The notes: generated by a model from the sequence alone, not told the origin. A DNA stretch of 64,000 nucleotides from Fasciola hepatica (GCA_948099385.1 CANUEZ040000151.1:2922001-2986000), one strand, 5' to 3'. Positions 49,121 to 61,018 are shown, counted from the first letter of the stretch. Numbers and translations are program-made.

Positions 49121-49276
49121 ACTGATGGACACAGAATTAGGCAAGTATATAATTACTTTGACGGGCTTGAGTTCCAGTTACTACAGCCAGTTAAGTCTGA
49201 TTCTCCGGTCCAGTTTTGTTTTTCATCTGAAATTCATAACCAGTGCCGCAGATCCACAAAACAGAAATGTCACTAG
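49121..49276 (+). CDS. Candidate terminal exon next to CAG repeat
   Basis: A very good acceptor, CTAATTTTCCTGCAG, ends at 49120. From 49121 two frames are open. In phase 0, 51 codons read DGHRIRQVYNYFDGLEFQLL and on, with three Cys near the end, and stop at 49274. The overlapping frame runs on through the CAG array as poly-Ser and stops near 49364. The phase-0 peptide has a more protein-like composition. No family is recognised in either. If the gene is real, the CAG tract is 3' UTR in one reading and coding in the other. Confidence 0.27.
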   Translation, partial: TDGHRIRQVYNYFDGLEFQLLQPVKSDSPVQFCFSSEIHNQCRRSTKQKCH

Positions 49277-49290
49277 CGGCAACATCACCG

Positions 49291-49291
<1 letters not shown>

Positions 49292-49323
<32 letters not shown>
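49292..49323. repeat. (CAG)n microsatellite
   Basis: Ten to eleven perfect CAG units. Read in one plus-strand frame it gives a Ser run (AGC). It sits just past the stop of the competing frame of a candidate exon at 49121-49276. Confidence 0.95.
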
Positions 49324-49325
<2 letters not shown>

Positions 49326-49664
49326 GGGTTCATTGTATCATCATCTGAAAAAGCACTGTTATAATGTTAAGGAGGAGGATTGTTTATGACGCTCAAGACT
49401 ATTGATAATTGAATCAGCAAAGGTGTCAGCAAGTCTGCCTAGTGCATGTGTGGATACCCCGGGGATTGTCTGTAGTGAAGCACTTTTGGGTGGATGTTCT
49501 TCCATTGACTACATAAACTCCTCTGATGGGTGCTTGCTTCAGGTCGTCGGAAAACTGTAGTAGGTTCATTGGAGAATAATTATCTGCGTTTTATGCTAAT
49601 GGGTGCGATGAATTTGGTTCAGAGTCTCGCTTTGTTCCATAGCTTGTTGCCATTGCATAATATG

Positions 49665-49860
49665 ATTCACCATGCGATGTGAACATTTAAAGCACTCAAA
49701 ATCATGGGAGCTTTGCACAGCCGCTTTACCATGTCAGGAATCATCAGCAATGCACGCCCACTGAGCCCAACGGGGACTCGAACCCGGGGCGAATAATTAT
49801 GAGTCGAACAACTCACTTTCAGCAGTTTTTTGGACTTGTACACTACGTGACAGAACCCTT
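49665..49860 (-). repeat. tRNA-derived SINE, family A
   Basis: The minus strand shows CCCGGGTTCGAGTCCC (B box, about 49787-49770), followed by the shared body with GGGCTCAGTGGGCGTGCATT and CTCCCATGATTTTGAGTGC, and ends near 49665. The A-box half is diverged. It aligns over almost its full length with 31131-31360. Confidence 0.75.
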
Positions 49861-50734
49861 TTGATCATTATTCCTCTCGTACTCTGGATGACATAATTTC
49901 TTGTTTAAATTCAGGCGAAGTGATATTGCGTGCTGTTGCCGGAGTCTGTTTGACTTGTTTTATTTCGGACGGACTGAAAACTGGATAAAGAGGAGTCCCC
50001 TTTATACCAGATGACAACTGGTACGAAGAGGGCTCTCACTAATTCAAAGCTCAAGGAAATGCAAAATATTCTGGTCATTTAATGGTTTTTATGGTTCTAC
50101 TTAGCAAATGCGATGACCTAAACTGTTCACTCCCTTGGAGAGAAGCAGTTTTGCTGAAGTGATGTCTTATTTTAAGCAGGGACCTCAGGAGAAGTGGACA
50201 TTTCCGATTTGACTTCAGCGCATGAAACGAATATAAGCTCCCATGCTATTTACTGAACAAAAGCCCACTGATTTCAAAACAAAACTGCCTAGATAATGAA
50301 CATTGGGAGCAACAAATTCAATAACCAAGCTCACCGACGAGGCGTTATTGGTTTCCTCGTGATTCATGCGGAAATGTCACTCGAAGGATGCTGCTAAATG
50401 TATGAATCCAAGTCACTAAATGTACACGGCTGAGAGGAAAAATAGTTCTCTGTTTGAATTTTTAATAACTAGCCTGAAAACTGACACTGCTAAGAGTTTT
50501 TTCAGCTCTAAGACGAAGCATTTCAATGCGCTTTATATCTAACAGTGATAAGAGATATTACTATGAAACACTTCTGAATCTGATACAAAAAATATCAACT
50601 TGTACGCACTAACCATTAAAAGAAAACCACAAAACTACGTGCCAAATTATTCAAAACTCAGAATCTAAATTGTCTGGTTGTTGTATTCCAGCCTGTATCT
50701 AGACAATAATGACTAAAGTTATTATATAAAAACT

Positions 50735-50860
50735 GGGTGACTTCAGTGGGTTTCGAACAAACACACATAAACGTCACTTGTGTAACACCTGTGCTCCCAC
50801 AGTTGAGCGACGAGGCCCGGCCAAGGGAATTCGGACTTTTTGCATACTGTAAACAAATTG
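50735..50860 (-). repeat. tRNA-derived SINE head, minus strand
   Basis: The minus strand reads TCGTCGCTCAACTGTGGGAG (A box region) and, after about 35 bases, TTTGTTCGAAACCCAC (B box, close to consensus). The body beyond 50735 was not matched to another copy. The tRNA-like arms do not close into a complete cloverleaf. Confidence 0.55.
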
Positions 50861-51324
50861 ACTCATGTCCGAAGCCCTTTGGAATGGACTTGTAGTTCAA
50901 CTGGTGCAGCACCTGCGGTGGACAACTTTTGTGCGGAAATTTGAGTCCAGTTCACATTTTTGTCATATCTACCCAGCCGTATTCTCTCCTCAACTTTAGT
51001 GGTGGTAATGTTCCGTCGAGTGGTCTAGCGAAACTCCTCAAATCAGGATTGTGGTTTGGTAGTTTTGATAAAAGGAACTCCGTACTTTGCGGACATTCAG
51101 TACGTAGATTCTACGGGGAATGAGTATGTAAATAACATAAACTCATATCATCTACCGTAGTGAAATTTTGATTTACCTACCTACAATGCGATATTCTCAC
51201 ACATCAGCCGAAGTCACTCTGCTAAATATCAAAACATGACTTGACTATAAATTGTGACAGAAAGCATACGGTACTGAATTGTGGTTCCCATTTATTCGTG
51301 GGTTCAAAATGACCTTGCATTAAC

Positions 51325-51504
51325 TCATAATTTGCCAAGCAACAGTTCACCCTTCTTAGTGAAATTGTCAGGATTTATCGTAACAACTTTGATCACATCA
51401 GTTGGGGAAAAGTTTCCAAGTTCCTTTTTTCGTCCTAATTCTGATTGCAACAATTCTTTGTGGGGAACACTGATTCGCACATTCAGCTTTCCTTTAATTT
51501 TTTT
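51325..51504 (-). CDS. Candidate terminal exon, minus strand
   Basis: An acceptor-like GCTTTCCTTCAG ends at 51505 on the minus strand. The phase-0 frame is open for 59 codons plus stop, Lys-rich (KGKLNVRISVPHKELLQSEL and on). An in-frame ATG lies 18 bases upstream. The opposite strand is open here too, which weakens the call. Confidence 0.2.
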   Translation of the reverse strand, partial: KKIKGKLNVRISVPHKELLQSELGRKKELGNFSPTDVIKVVTINPDNFTKKGELLLGKL

Positions 51505-52325
51505 CTGAAGGAAAGCTTCCATTATTCACAGTAATTACTCTTCCACTTGGCAAATTTCTTTCAATCAAACGTAGTAGTCAAATGATTCCAGTAAAATTGA
51601 AGTGGAATATTTAAATCAAACCGATGAAAACCGCGCATATTGTTGCATTCCTCATCAACAAATTTCAGCATACTCTTTTTGTGTCTGGATTGTGGAACGG
51701 GTTGAAAATTATCTTCACATATCTAAGCCATACCTACGAAAGCACCATACATCTACTCCATTGAGTTAGACGTTTAGCGCCTATAGTAGCATTTCCAAAT
51801 TTGCACTCCACCGGGTCCTGGGGTGGTTCGAAACAGAACTATCTTTGAGAAACTGCGATTTAGCCGCATTTTAGACTTATGTGCAACAGCGCGTGAATCG
51901 GAACAATTCTCTCCCATTCGGATTAGTCTTCCAGTTGAACAAGTATCACTGCATCCGATCGTATTTGCCACGTGATCGCACCAGCTTTTCTTAAGTCACA
52001 TCGACGTAAGGGGAGTGTACTGTTGTACGTTTCATTGTCAGAGTGAATGTGCTTGAGAAGCAGGCGATAATGAAATAGAAACTCAAATTGTTTTACAATA
52101 AGGCAAACTTTTGTCTAACGAAATGGATTAGAATAGAGCGAATGTTCTAGAAGACCTGATGTGGCGTCCAAATAAAATTATCTAGAATTATATCGCAGGA
52201 ACAAGCGGACAAGTTAAATTCACAAAGCTAATAATACGCCAAAATATGTTCGGTCACACATAACTCCAACTATATCTGATTTTTTTAATAAATTAGCCTA
52301 AGAAAACTTATTTTTCTGATAACAG

Positions 52326-52406
52326 ATGATTCTGAACCTCACAAACCAACCAGAAGAAACATGGAATATTAAAATAGCTCTCTGTGATATAATTAAAACC
52401 ACTCAG
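52326..52406 (+). CDS. Candidate 81-nt internal exon
   Basis: TTATTTTTCTGATAACAG ends at 52325 and CAG/GTAAGA begins at 52407. Both are near-consensus splice sites. The 81 nt between (27 codons, phase 0) are open in one frame only, giving a peptide that begins MILNLTNQPEETWNIKIALC. An exon this short is open by chance fairly often, so the evidence lies in the splice sites. No family recognised. Confidence 0.27.
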
Positions 52407-53832
52407 GTAAGACCCATTTCAATCTTTAACATGACCGGTTTACTGAGCGAGTATCAAGACCACTTGATTTAACATCCAGGCAATTGAGCCAAGAAAATTT
52501 CTCCCAAACCGGTATCATTCGAAGATTAAACAGATAGACCTTGCTTTTATGCTGCTAGACAAAGGGCTTCCGGTGAAGCCAACCGTACAAGCACCGAGGA
52601 CATTACTAACTGTCTGTCTGCTTGCATAGTGCGAGGTTCATAGTCGGAAAACGAACTTGGTAGTAAAGGAGCAAAAATGTCCAAGCCAAAAGGAACGATT
52701 TATTTAAATGATGTACTACTTGGCCAGACTTTGTCCATATCGATTTTGGTTGTATTTGAGACAATCCAGGGAGTCCACACTTTAGATATTTCAGAAGTTG
52801 CACTAGAAAAATGCCATCTACTGATGCAAGCGAGGCAAGCCTAACACGATTCATTCCCAAATTATCAAATAATGGGCCACAAGCTCAGCGCACCCAGACC
52901 ACTGATGAAATAACTGTCTGATTTGGAGAGGGAATCGGGATTTCTGTACGTCCTCCACCTGGTCACCGACAAATTTTAACCAGGCCTCTAGTCTAATTCG
53001 CCGAATACATTGAGTGCTTCAGGATCTCTGTGATAAAACTGTATTGGACTGGATTATTTGGTCTGTTGCGATAAGTTCGTTCAAAAAAATAATTCAGTCT
53101 CCAAGCAGTCAGTGCCGTCAATACGTAATCTGCCGGAACGTGTCTACGGGAACAGTTGTGAGAACCGGTGGTTTTATAAACTCAAACGGTTCATCCACCG
53201 TTCTCATCGTCCAGTCCTAAACACTTGAATTGATAACTTTTCCTAAAAAATAATTTTGAAAATGTACTTTTCTGCTGGGTTTATCTAGTTGAAGCGAACG
53301 AATGTGAGTAAAGTTGTTCGGTTGTCCCAAATGATTGAGTTCATTTACGGAGAAGAATGCATAGGCTCACATCACCAATGAATGTGGATCTGATTCTGTG
53401 GAATTATTTTTCCTCCTAGATAATCTTACTTTTCTCCTGATCTCATGACTGATGCTAGTCAAGTGATGAAGACCCGCCTCCCCTCCTCAAAGTATCGAGT
53501 CCTAGGGTCAAATGTGGTGACTCGGCCTGGACAACATCACTTGACCTGGGTTCGCATATGACCCAAGGTTCCCTACACCGGTTCTCAGAGGTACACTTTA
53601 ATGCACTAGGCTTTTGGTATAGAGGATTGTCTTATTTCCCTGAACTTATGCACACATGAGAAAAACACTTGAATGCTTTGGACACAAACATACAATTGTG
53701 TTTGAGGTAAACCTGTATTCGATTAGGCTGACAATGTTTCCAAATATTGCCATTCATCTAAGTCGGCTCTTCTTTCTGATTAGATGTTGGCCATGGCGAG
53801 AGTTTGATGTAAATATAATGTACACGTCATTT

Positions 53833-53960
53833 TCAAGTCCATAAATTTGAGGAATACAGGCCTTGTGGTTCAAACTTTTGGCTGAAAATGCTCCCATTCA
53901 TATCCTGCTTATCACTCATCTGTAGATGTAACTGAATCAATCTCAGTATGTCAATTAGGC
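53833..53960 (-). CDS. Candidate terminal exon, minus strand
   Basis: On the minus strand a strong acceptor, CTTACATTTTTTACAG, ends at 53961. The frame from 53960 is open for 42 codons to a stop at 53833 and reads LIDILRLIQLHLQMSDKQDM and on. The open frame extends upstream of the acceptor too (to 54066). No family recognised. Confidence 0.22.
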
Positions 53961-54855
53961 CTGTAAAAAATGTAAGAGAATTTTGTGAAATTTCACCATA
54001 TAATCTTAAAAAGGCTTTTGCCACAAATTCAGATTGCAGATTAAACCTCCCACCACCATTTAGCAATTAAATCAAAACCTGACAACTCCCACTGATCGAC
54101 ATCGTAAGGCTACCAGGTGTATTGCAGTATGACGAAAAATGGTACAGGTAAGATGAACGTGCTCCCTCCCGCTCAGATTCACTTTCAGGTTTGTACCAGT
54201 TTTCGCATCCTCTCATTCGTTGGACCGTTTTTCTCTCGTATCGCATAGTGTCATCTGAGTTAGCAGCATTCTAACATTCCCGAGAATCAGCCGGTTACCG
54301 GATTTCTTGTTTGGTAAAGCTCCTAGTCCTGCCTGTGGTCGTATTCACACATTCTGTCACACACTCGCACAAGTGGAACCGGGTTAACTGTGACTGCATG
54401 AATTTATTGCAGAAACGTGCTTCACGAACAAACACAGCTGATCCACTTAACAAATGACACACACGCACGGTGAATTTAGAGACAAACCGGATAGCCTGGG
54501 TGAACATTTTGATGGCTAATTAAATACCATCCCTCGGCTAATCTGCCAGAAGCAGTGAAGTATAAGGGTTGGGTAGGTGAAATGTGTTATTCTGCTAAAA
54601 TTATGGCATATTGATCCAATAGATCAACTTATTTCTACCGGTCCACACTGAATACAAGCTCATCATTCCACCCAAGATGTGGCGCTTCATATATTCGGCT
54701 TCCTGATTTTGGTATTTCACCGGGATAGATACACTTCATGATGCTTTTGAAAGAAGATTTAGAGTAGCGGTTTGGTGGGTGGGTGATGGACTTGGCATTT
54801 ATACAGTTACTTCGGTTCTATCTGGCAGCACGTGAAATCCTCTACGGGAGCGCAA

Positions 54856-54870
54856 CGTGTGTGTGTGTGT
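54856..54870. repeat. Short (GT)n tract
   Basis: Seven GT units followed by a CG-rich purine-pyrimidine alternation (CGCGTACGCGCGCAC), a possible Z-DNA-forming stretch. Confidence 0.85.
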
Positions 54871-55179
54871 GCCCTCGCGTACGCGCGCACTACTATGCTC
54901 AGGTAAATAAATCGAAAGTGGATGGATTTGGCGAAAAAAGTGGTAATTATTTGACGAATGGGTAAACCAATTTTTTCATGATTTAATGTGTATTTTCTCC
55001 CAACCTCAGCATAAGCTGGAAGCATTAGACAGGTTCTCAGGTTGGATTTAAAAGTTCACAGGCAATAAATTCGTCCCATTGTTTGTTAGAATTCGCCCCT
55101 TCTAACGCCTTTGTTTCAGTAAGACCATTAAAGAACAGATGCTTTTTGTGAGGTTCGACTGCAATTTAGGCTTAAAGTT

Positions 55180-55690
55180 ATAACAGTTCAAAGCTGGTGG
55201 TGAGCTTGGGCTATGTTGATTTGTTCTGATGTAACACAAACCAATAAACGTCAACTGCCTAACTGATAACGTGCACTCCTTGCAACCCTTCTCTCAGCAA
55301 ACAGCTCCCCGTTGGATCTCGGCGGGGATGCATTAAAGCTGATGCAATAATTACGCCGTGATTCCCAATTTTGAACTAAATGTAGCTGCTACAAGAAAAA
55401 ATTATAAAAACTGATGCTGTCGTTATTGAGACTATACGATTAGACCGATTAAATACCTTGGTGCAACTCTACTCTATGTAGATTTGATCAACCCGAGCTT
55501 GAGGCCATTGCCTCAAATTTCCTCTGGCTTCTGTATTGTTGACTCTATCAAAATACAAGCAGTGACTGTAACTGATTTAACAACGACTCTCGGAAACACA
55601 AGACGGGTTTCGCCTTTACTGCCGCTCATCAGATATGCGCATCCGGTACTCCTCTATCCATTCAGCCCCTAAATTAGTGCAAAGACAGAT
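55180..55690 (+). pseudogene. C-terminal reverse transcriptase fragment of a LINE
   Basis: The plus strand reads PIKYLGATL at 55445-55471, matching the thumb motif (IKYLGA/LKYLGV) that follows the palm of many LINE reverse transcriptases. About 45 codons later the same frame gives LIRYAHPVLLYPFSP and a stop near 55670, like the block of a conserved Arg, Pro and Leu-Tyr found there in CR1/jockey-type elements. The stretch before 55430 is interrupted by stops. No catalytic box could be read. Length and decay indicate an old fragment. It lies in the opposite orientation to the fragment at 59 kb, so the two are not pieces of one simple insertion. Confidence 0.45.
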
Positions 55691-56032
55691 GATACACATC
55701 AACCTTTTCTTGGTGGACGATGAGCACTTTTGCACAATCTGATGTACGAATTAGATAGTTGTTGACTATCTGCCACGAGTTACCGAAGAAGCTACATCTA
55801 GCACGTAAGTTTACTCACGACTGGCTTTCTGGATGAGTGCAGGCGTTCTTTCTGTTCGGACTGTAGATGGAAAGAACAAGACTATGAACAGACGCAGCAA
55901 AAACAAAGTTCGTCTCTGTCGTATGCACCATTTTCTCTGAATTGGTTTGGTACTTCTGAATATCTGTGTGTGCAAAACTTTCCTTCAGAGAAGTCATCCC
56001 TACAAAGGTGAATAAACACTGTTTCACAGCAT

Positions 56033-56175
56033 GATTCATCATGTGGTGGGCAACTCACCCACCAGTGAAAACACATAGAACCACTGGTAATGATTTCTAA
56101 CAAGAACGAAACAGTTGTACAATACTTCCACGGTTTTCAGTGGTGAGTTGGGCAATCATACCTCATGATGAATCA
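56033..56175. repeat. Inverted pair of family A SINE 3' halves
   Basis: Left half (56033-56095): CATGATTCATCATGTGGTGG and CCACCAGTGAAAACACATAG. Right half (56098-56175): ACAAGAACGAAACAGTTGTA, then ACGGTTTTCAGTGGTGAG and CATGATGAATCATATTACG. The two are reverse complements around a short centre, so the locus is a hairpin of about 60-bp arms. Confidence 0.75.
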
Positions 56176-57050
56176 TATTACGTAAATTCTAATCTCCTAC
56201 TACTCATAATTAAATAGTGTCCTATTGTTTGTTGACTCATGTGATACCACGGAAAAACATCCCAGACAACCAGGCAATTCCAAAAATATTCACAGAGAAA
56301 AAAGGCACCTTGTTCATTTTCGGTGTGTGAAAGTCGTCTAACTGCTAATTATCCCATCTGCATAAACTTTCTTTACTTGACCGGGAGAGGAACAGCGGTT
56401 TGAGTTTTCATCCACTTTCCGCCCTATCGCCACAAATTACCAGTGACTGGAATTCCAAGACGGATGCCTCTGGGCACATTTTCCTTAGGTAACTGCCATT
56501 TCCGATTTCCTAGATCAACAGGATCTGGAACTGTTTGAAAATTTATAACGAATCAGTTCAACTCTAAGTGGATCAATCCGTGGAAGCGAATTCAATTCTG
56601 GAGTAGAAAAACCCACAAGAAACGGAAAGAAATTCTGTATTGAAATCAGTTAAAAAAATCAAAGGCCATGCTCGCATCAAAATGAAAAAGAAGACTGAAA
56701 GTGACATAAGGAATTTTTTCCCGAGAAGGTCACGATTTACCAAAAAAACATGTTTACCGAAATACCGGTCTAAGTAAAAATTTATCGGCTAACATTCTGG
56801 TTCAGCTGTCCGTGGTAAGTATAATTTATTTACTTGGTTTCTAAAAGAGCCTGGGAAATTCACAGAAATCATATACATAATATTTCATAGTCCCTTCATC
56901 TGATTCCGTCAGTAATACATCATTTGTAAACATCAATGAAATCCAGTGATTTAGGTATGCCGCCAAAAGTTATTTAATGGCTATTCTATTCTATTCTCTG
57001 GTTGATAATGCTTAGACACCGTCCATTGACGTGTTTGTTTTCTTTCATGA

Positions 57051-57347
57051 ACTGGACGGCTGCGCTACGATCATTTGGATCCCGTTAAGCCCATTCACAC
57101 TTTTGTTTTGAACAAACGGATTCAGAAAGCAAAGTTTGATGAATGGTTTGCTTATTTCCACGACCCAGATTTTGAGACAAACAACCACTGGATATTGATG
57201 CTTGGACAACTTTGTGACAATTCCACTTCCTCAAACCGTACATCACACAGTATCAACGCTCGGCCGATCATTGGAAAAGGTGAAACCATGACTGTGAACG
57301 CTAACAACCCATCACTCGCACAGCGATCGACTGACTGGTGTTAGGGC
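57051..57347 (+). CDS. Unassigned open reading frame, 98 codons
   Basis: Open from after a stop at 57048 to TAG near 57342, without an in-frame ATG near the beginning. The peptide includes KRIQKAKFDEWFAYFHDPDF and HWILMLGQLCDNST, and is acidic and aromatic in the middle. A pyrimidine-rich stretch (TTTGTTTTCTTTC) precedes it, but no acceptor AG follows at a good position. It may be part of a repeat, since a tRNA-like repeat starts 170 bases later. Confidence 0.2.
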
Positions 57348-57519
57348 ATGTAGTGCTGATTCAAAAACAAACCGTTAAGAATCAGTCCGCATGGGTGACG
57401 GAGTGATTTTGGGTGTGAATTTTATGGTACACCGTTAAACTCGAGCAAGCCTTTCTCAACATGTTGCACGTAGATTCTTGCAGTTTGTAGGAGAAATTGG
57501 ACGGATATCGTCAGGGTGT

Positions 57520-57870
57520 CCAGCTGCTAAGCAGGCTTATCAACCATACCCTTCAGTTCTAACAAGCACCTGTCCACTAGGCAGCCGGGAGGTGGCTGAT
57601 TCGAAATCCACTTGCTTGGATCAATTATTCTTCCACTGGTTTTACCGACTGAGTTTCTGGCTCAAATTGAACCTCAACCTGGAGGACCAGGGTGTTTACT
57701 TATAACGGCTGTCGCCGGTTACTTGGTGGTAGGTAGTAATCTGGTGTCTTCCGGATTGTTGCCACTCCTGATCTATTGGAACCTCATCTCAATCACCCAA
57801 AGCCTCATGACCTGGTTGCCGGCTTTCCCTAGTGATCCCATGGGTCTCTGAAACCATATATCAATAAAGC
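57520..57870 (+). repeat. Possible tRNA-like repeat
   Basis: GGTGGCTGATTCGAAATCCA looks like a T-arm with a B box, after a G/C-richer head. A body with ATCTGGTGTCTTCCGG follows, and ATATCAATAAAGCC could be a tail. No clean A box is visible and no second copy was found. The call is weak. Confidence 0.3.
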
Positions 57871-58899
57871 CACACTCATGCGCAAGAGTGGGACAAAAAG
57901 TGTCCCATGTTAACATGTGTGACTCACAACCAAGCATCCCGGTTAAAGTCGCAATTGGGGATTGATCTAACAAACGTGAGAGAGCTTTCACGTTTTACAG
58001 TGCCTAGTTGAGCAGAAATACTTTCCGAAGAATTTGCTATTTCCCCAAATCAAATTCAGCGTAATATTTCTGCAGCACAAGCATGAGAAGATAGAGCTCA
58101 CTGATATCACCCGTCTGTTGTAGGAGCAAATAATTTATGGTACTGAAGCTAAAGTAGATCCTAACGGTGAATAGTTACAGGTTGTAACTGTACAGGTTTA
58201 AGTGCATTTGATATTTATGGTACTGTGACGAAGAGAAACCAGCGCATTTCAACTCTGTTAACCTCGTAATTCTGCGCTCTGGCTTTGGGAACTACTTCAC
58301 AGTGAATAAAACCGAACAAACAAACAACAAGAACATTTTATAGGAATATCATTTGGACGTAAATAGGTTCAAGTTTCTACCCGTAACGTTTAGGGTTTTT
58401 ACTTTTCGGCACTTGGGTTTTGTGGACTTTGGAACGGAATCCTACCCAGACAAGCTTACTAGTTGGAGTTTTCATACCTTCCCGCTGCCGTATCACAGAC
58501 TATCTCGTATTGTAACATAGAGTTTATTAGGTAAACCAGTAAACTTATATTTTATCCAGAAAGAAGGGATAAAGCCGACTACTATCGATTCGAGATGATC
58601 AAAAATGCTGATGATAAATGGTTCACTCACCCAGGTTCATGCGAGGTTCATTTGTGACTTTTACCGTGTCAACTAAACAACTGTGGATAAGACACTTTAG
58701 AGATGTGATGGATAATAATATGAGAGGGGATGAATAGAAATTCCGAACGCGTAGAAAGAAGTAAACAGAATTCGGATACATCATTGTGAAGGGAATGGGT
58801 GAGGTCCAAAAAGACTTTCGTGGTGAACTTCTCATAAGTTATTGAGTGAACCCTATATTTTTAAAACCAGAGCCTATCAGAATCAAACAGACAAGACTG

Positions 58900-59480
58900 A
58901 TAATAACAAAGTTGCGGTGTAGTGATAAACTATTGAGCAGACCACAAAGGATAACCAGAAGGCAATAGAGTAACGTTAGAACTCATTCAAAGACAAAAGA
59001 AAAAATAACAATTTATCTGAGACCAAACTGCCTCAGACTGCTAATTTTAAGCGGCAGACTAAGTAGTATTTCTAGCCCAATCGAGAATATGGAAAAGCGA
59101 CTGCTGAGGCCAACTGTAACGCCAGTTGAGGACGGTAAAAATTACATTCACAACAATCGGCACTGTTGAGAGGCAACGAAAGAATCTTATAGAAAGCTCT
59201 GATTATTGCACAAGTTCTCAAAGAGGTTAAATCTGTTTGATTGCAGACTGATTGACAGGGCACCACGTCGTCGGCATAATCGAACAGTTGGGCAATAGAT
59301 ACGTCACGAATAAACATAGTAAACGGATGGGAAATGGGCAACGCCCTGAAAGACACCAGAACTGTCTATTAAGGGACAAGATAAACTTGCCCCAACTTTT
59401 GTATGTGAAGTTCCGCGGAAAAGTAGCACCTTAACTAAGAAAATAAAGAAATTAGATAGGCAAAAGACTTCAGCTTTTGA
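58900..59480 (-). pseudogene. Non-LTR reverse transcriptase fragment with intact YADD
   Basis: On the minus strand one frame gives DSSGVFQGVAHFPS (59366-59325), the usual SGV-QG block of reverse transcriptases. After a one-base frame change the next frame gives MFIRDVSIAQLFDYADDVV, with YADD at 59278-59267. The spacing of about 30 residues between the two blocks is right for a LINE reverse transcriptase. Downstream the frame continues with a Leu-rich stretch and stops near 59072. Upstream, a segment reading KVLLFRGTSHTKVGASL fits the region just before the QG block. No endonuclease, motif A or tail could be read, so this is an internal fragment; the clade cannot be told. A frame change and missing ends make it non-functional. 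Confidence 0.65.
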
Positions 59481-60266
59481 GAAAGTAGAAATCAGGGGAA
59501 CCGAAGCAAAAGCAGGGGACTGGTCGAGGAAGATACAACAAACTGACTTAACAGAACCGTTGAAGTTGTTTGAAGTGAATTGAAAAACTGAGGCAACCGA
59601 GTGTAGAGTATGTCTACTTCATTGGTATTCAAACTGATAAGTGTCTCTGCAAATAGAAAAGGGGGATGCAGTTGGTTAAAGACTGCACGTTTCGTCAACT
59701 TAAGCACAGAGGTAGTGATGGCAGTGAGAAGAAAACCGTTTATTTCTGTATTGGTCAGCATAGATTGACGTTTCACGGAAGCCTAGCCGTGTAGCCTATA
59801 GGCATATTCCGACTACTTCTAAGAAATTTCAATGATGGAGGGACTATTTGGCCGTTATCATAAAATATAGTCTCCTTAAGACAACACAAGTCAAATACTG
59901 TATACGGTGTCATCATGAATAAGTTCGTTGGGCATAGCAGCATTTCAAAGAAGGGGGTTTAAAGAAGGGCAGCTTGGCCAGTTGACGAATTTTCAGATGA
60001 TAAGTTTATTTGTCTAGACCTGAAGAGTAATCAGCGTGCTAGTTGTGAATGCATTTTGGATCTAACGGTAATAAGAGTGTGATCATTCGATGGGGTAGAA
60101 GCTTAAAATTGTAAGTGAGAAATCTCAGGATATTTGATTACCGTTCTGCTTTAAAAAGCTCTTTTCTTGAATGGGATAAGACAGAGGAAACTCAGTCCAG
60201 AGCATACGAGTGAGGAGCAAGTAGACCCATGGTAAAAATCTCCGACAGCAATCCATAGACCGTTAG

Positions 60267-60365
60267 TCAACGAAAGATACAGGACAGGAAAGCGTTGATG
60301 AATTAGTTGACACATCTCCCGGACCAAAATGGAGCCGTTTACAGATAGTCGAACACAATGCCTCG
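60267..60365 (+). CDS. Candidate exon ending in a strong donor
   Basis: The frame after a stop at 60264 is open to TCG/GTAAGT at 60365/60366, giving STKDTGQESVDELVDTSPGP and then KWSRLQIVEHNAS. Acceptor positions at 60266 or 60287 both keep phase 0. The pyrimidine tract before them is poor. The composition looks coding but nothing is recognised. Confidence 0.22.
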
Positions 60366-61004
60366 GTAAGTGAAAATATTAAAGTGAAATCCGACAATCG
60401 TCCAGCCATCATCATAGGTTGTCCCCATCAGCGCATCCTTCAAATGTTCCGAATCTTCAGTTACAATTTGGGATGCTTTTTCGCCGGAAATATGATTCAG
60501 GATCATTCAAGCAGAGTGATGAGTCTCCCGTGACTTGAACGAATAGATGAATCATCAGCACATTTTATTTTAAACACCAAAAAATGCAATGCAGTTAAGT
60601 CCTAAATGAAATGTACGTACGTTCTTGAATGCACGAAAACCTGACCGACATCATAAGATGCTTTTGGATTAATTAAATGTATGGTAAATATTCTGTATTT
60701 CGAATGATTTTGATTGGTTGATTGTTTTATGAGCCGAAAGCAAAATTTCTTGAACTACTCAGGTAAACATCTGTTGCATTGCCTCAAGAACACAATTTTT
60801 TTCTGATATGGGAAAAGTTTCACGCCTTGTGAAACAGAAGATCAGCGGATGTAGCTGTCACTCACACAGACTGAAAGACTTCTTTCTTTCTAGAGAGGGG
60901 AATTATGTCAGATTTGTTTATTGACAGTTGGGTGGATAGTTCACCAGACCATAAATACATACATTTATGTACAGTTTCTTTACATCTTTATCTTCCTCTC
61001 TAAA

Positions 61005-61018
61005 ACACACACACACAC
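61005..61018. repeat. Short (AC)n tract
   Basis: Seven AC units, about 100 bases before a longer (AT)n tract. Confidence 0.85.
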
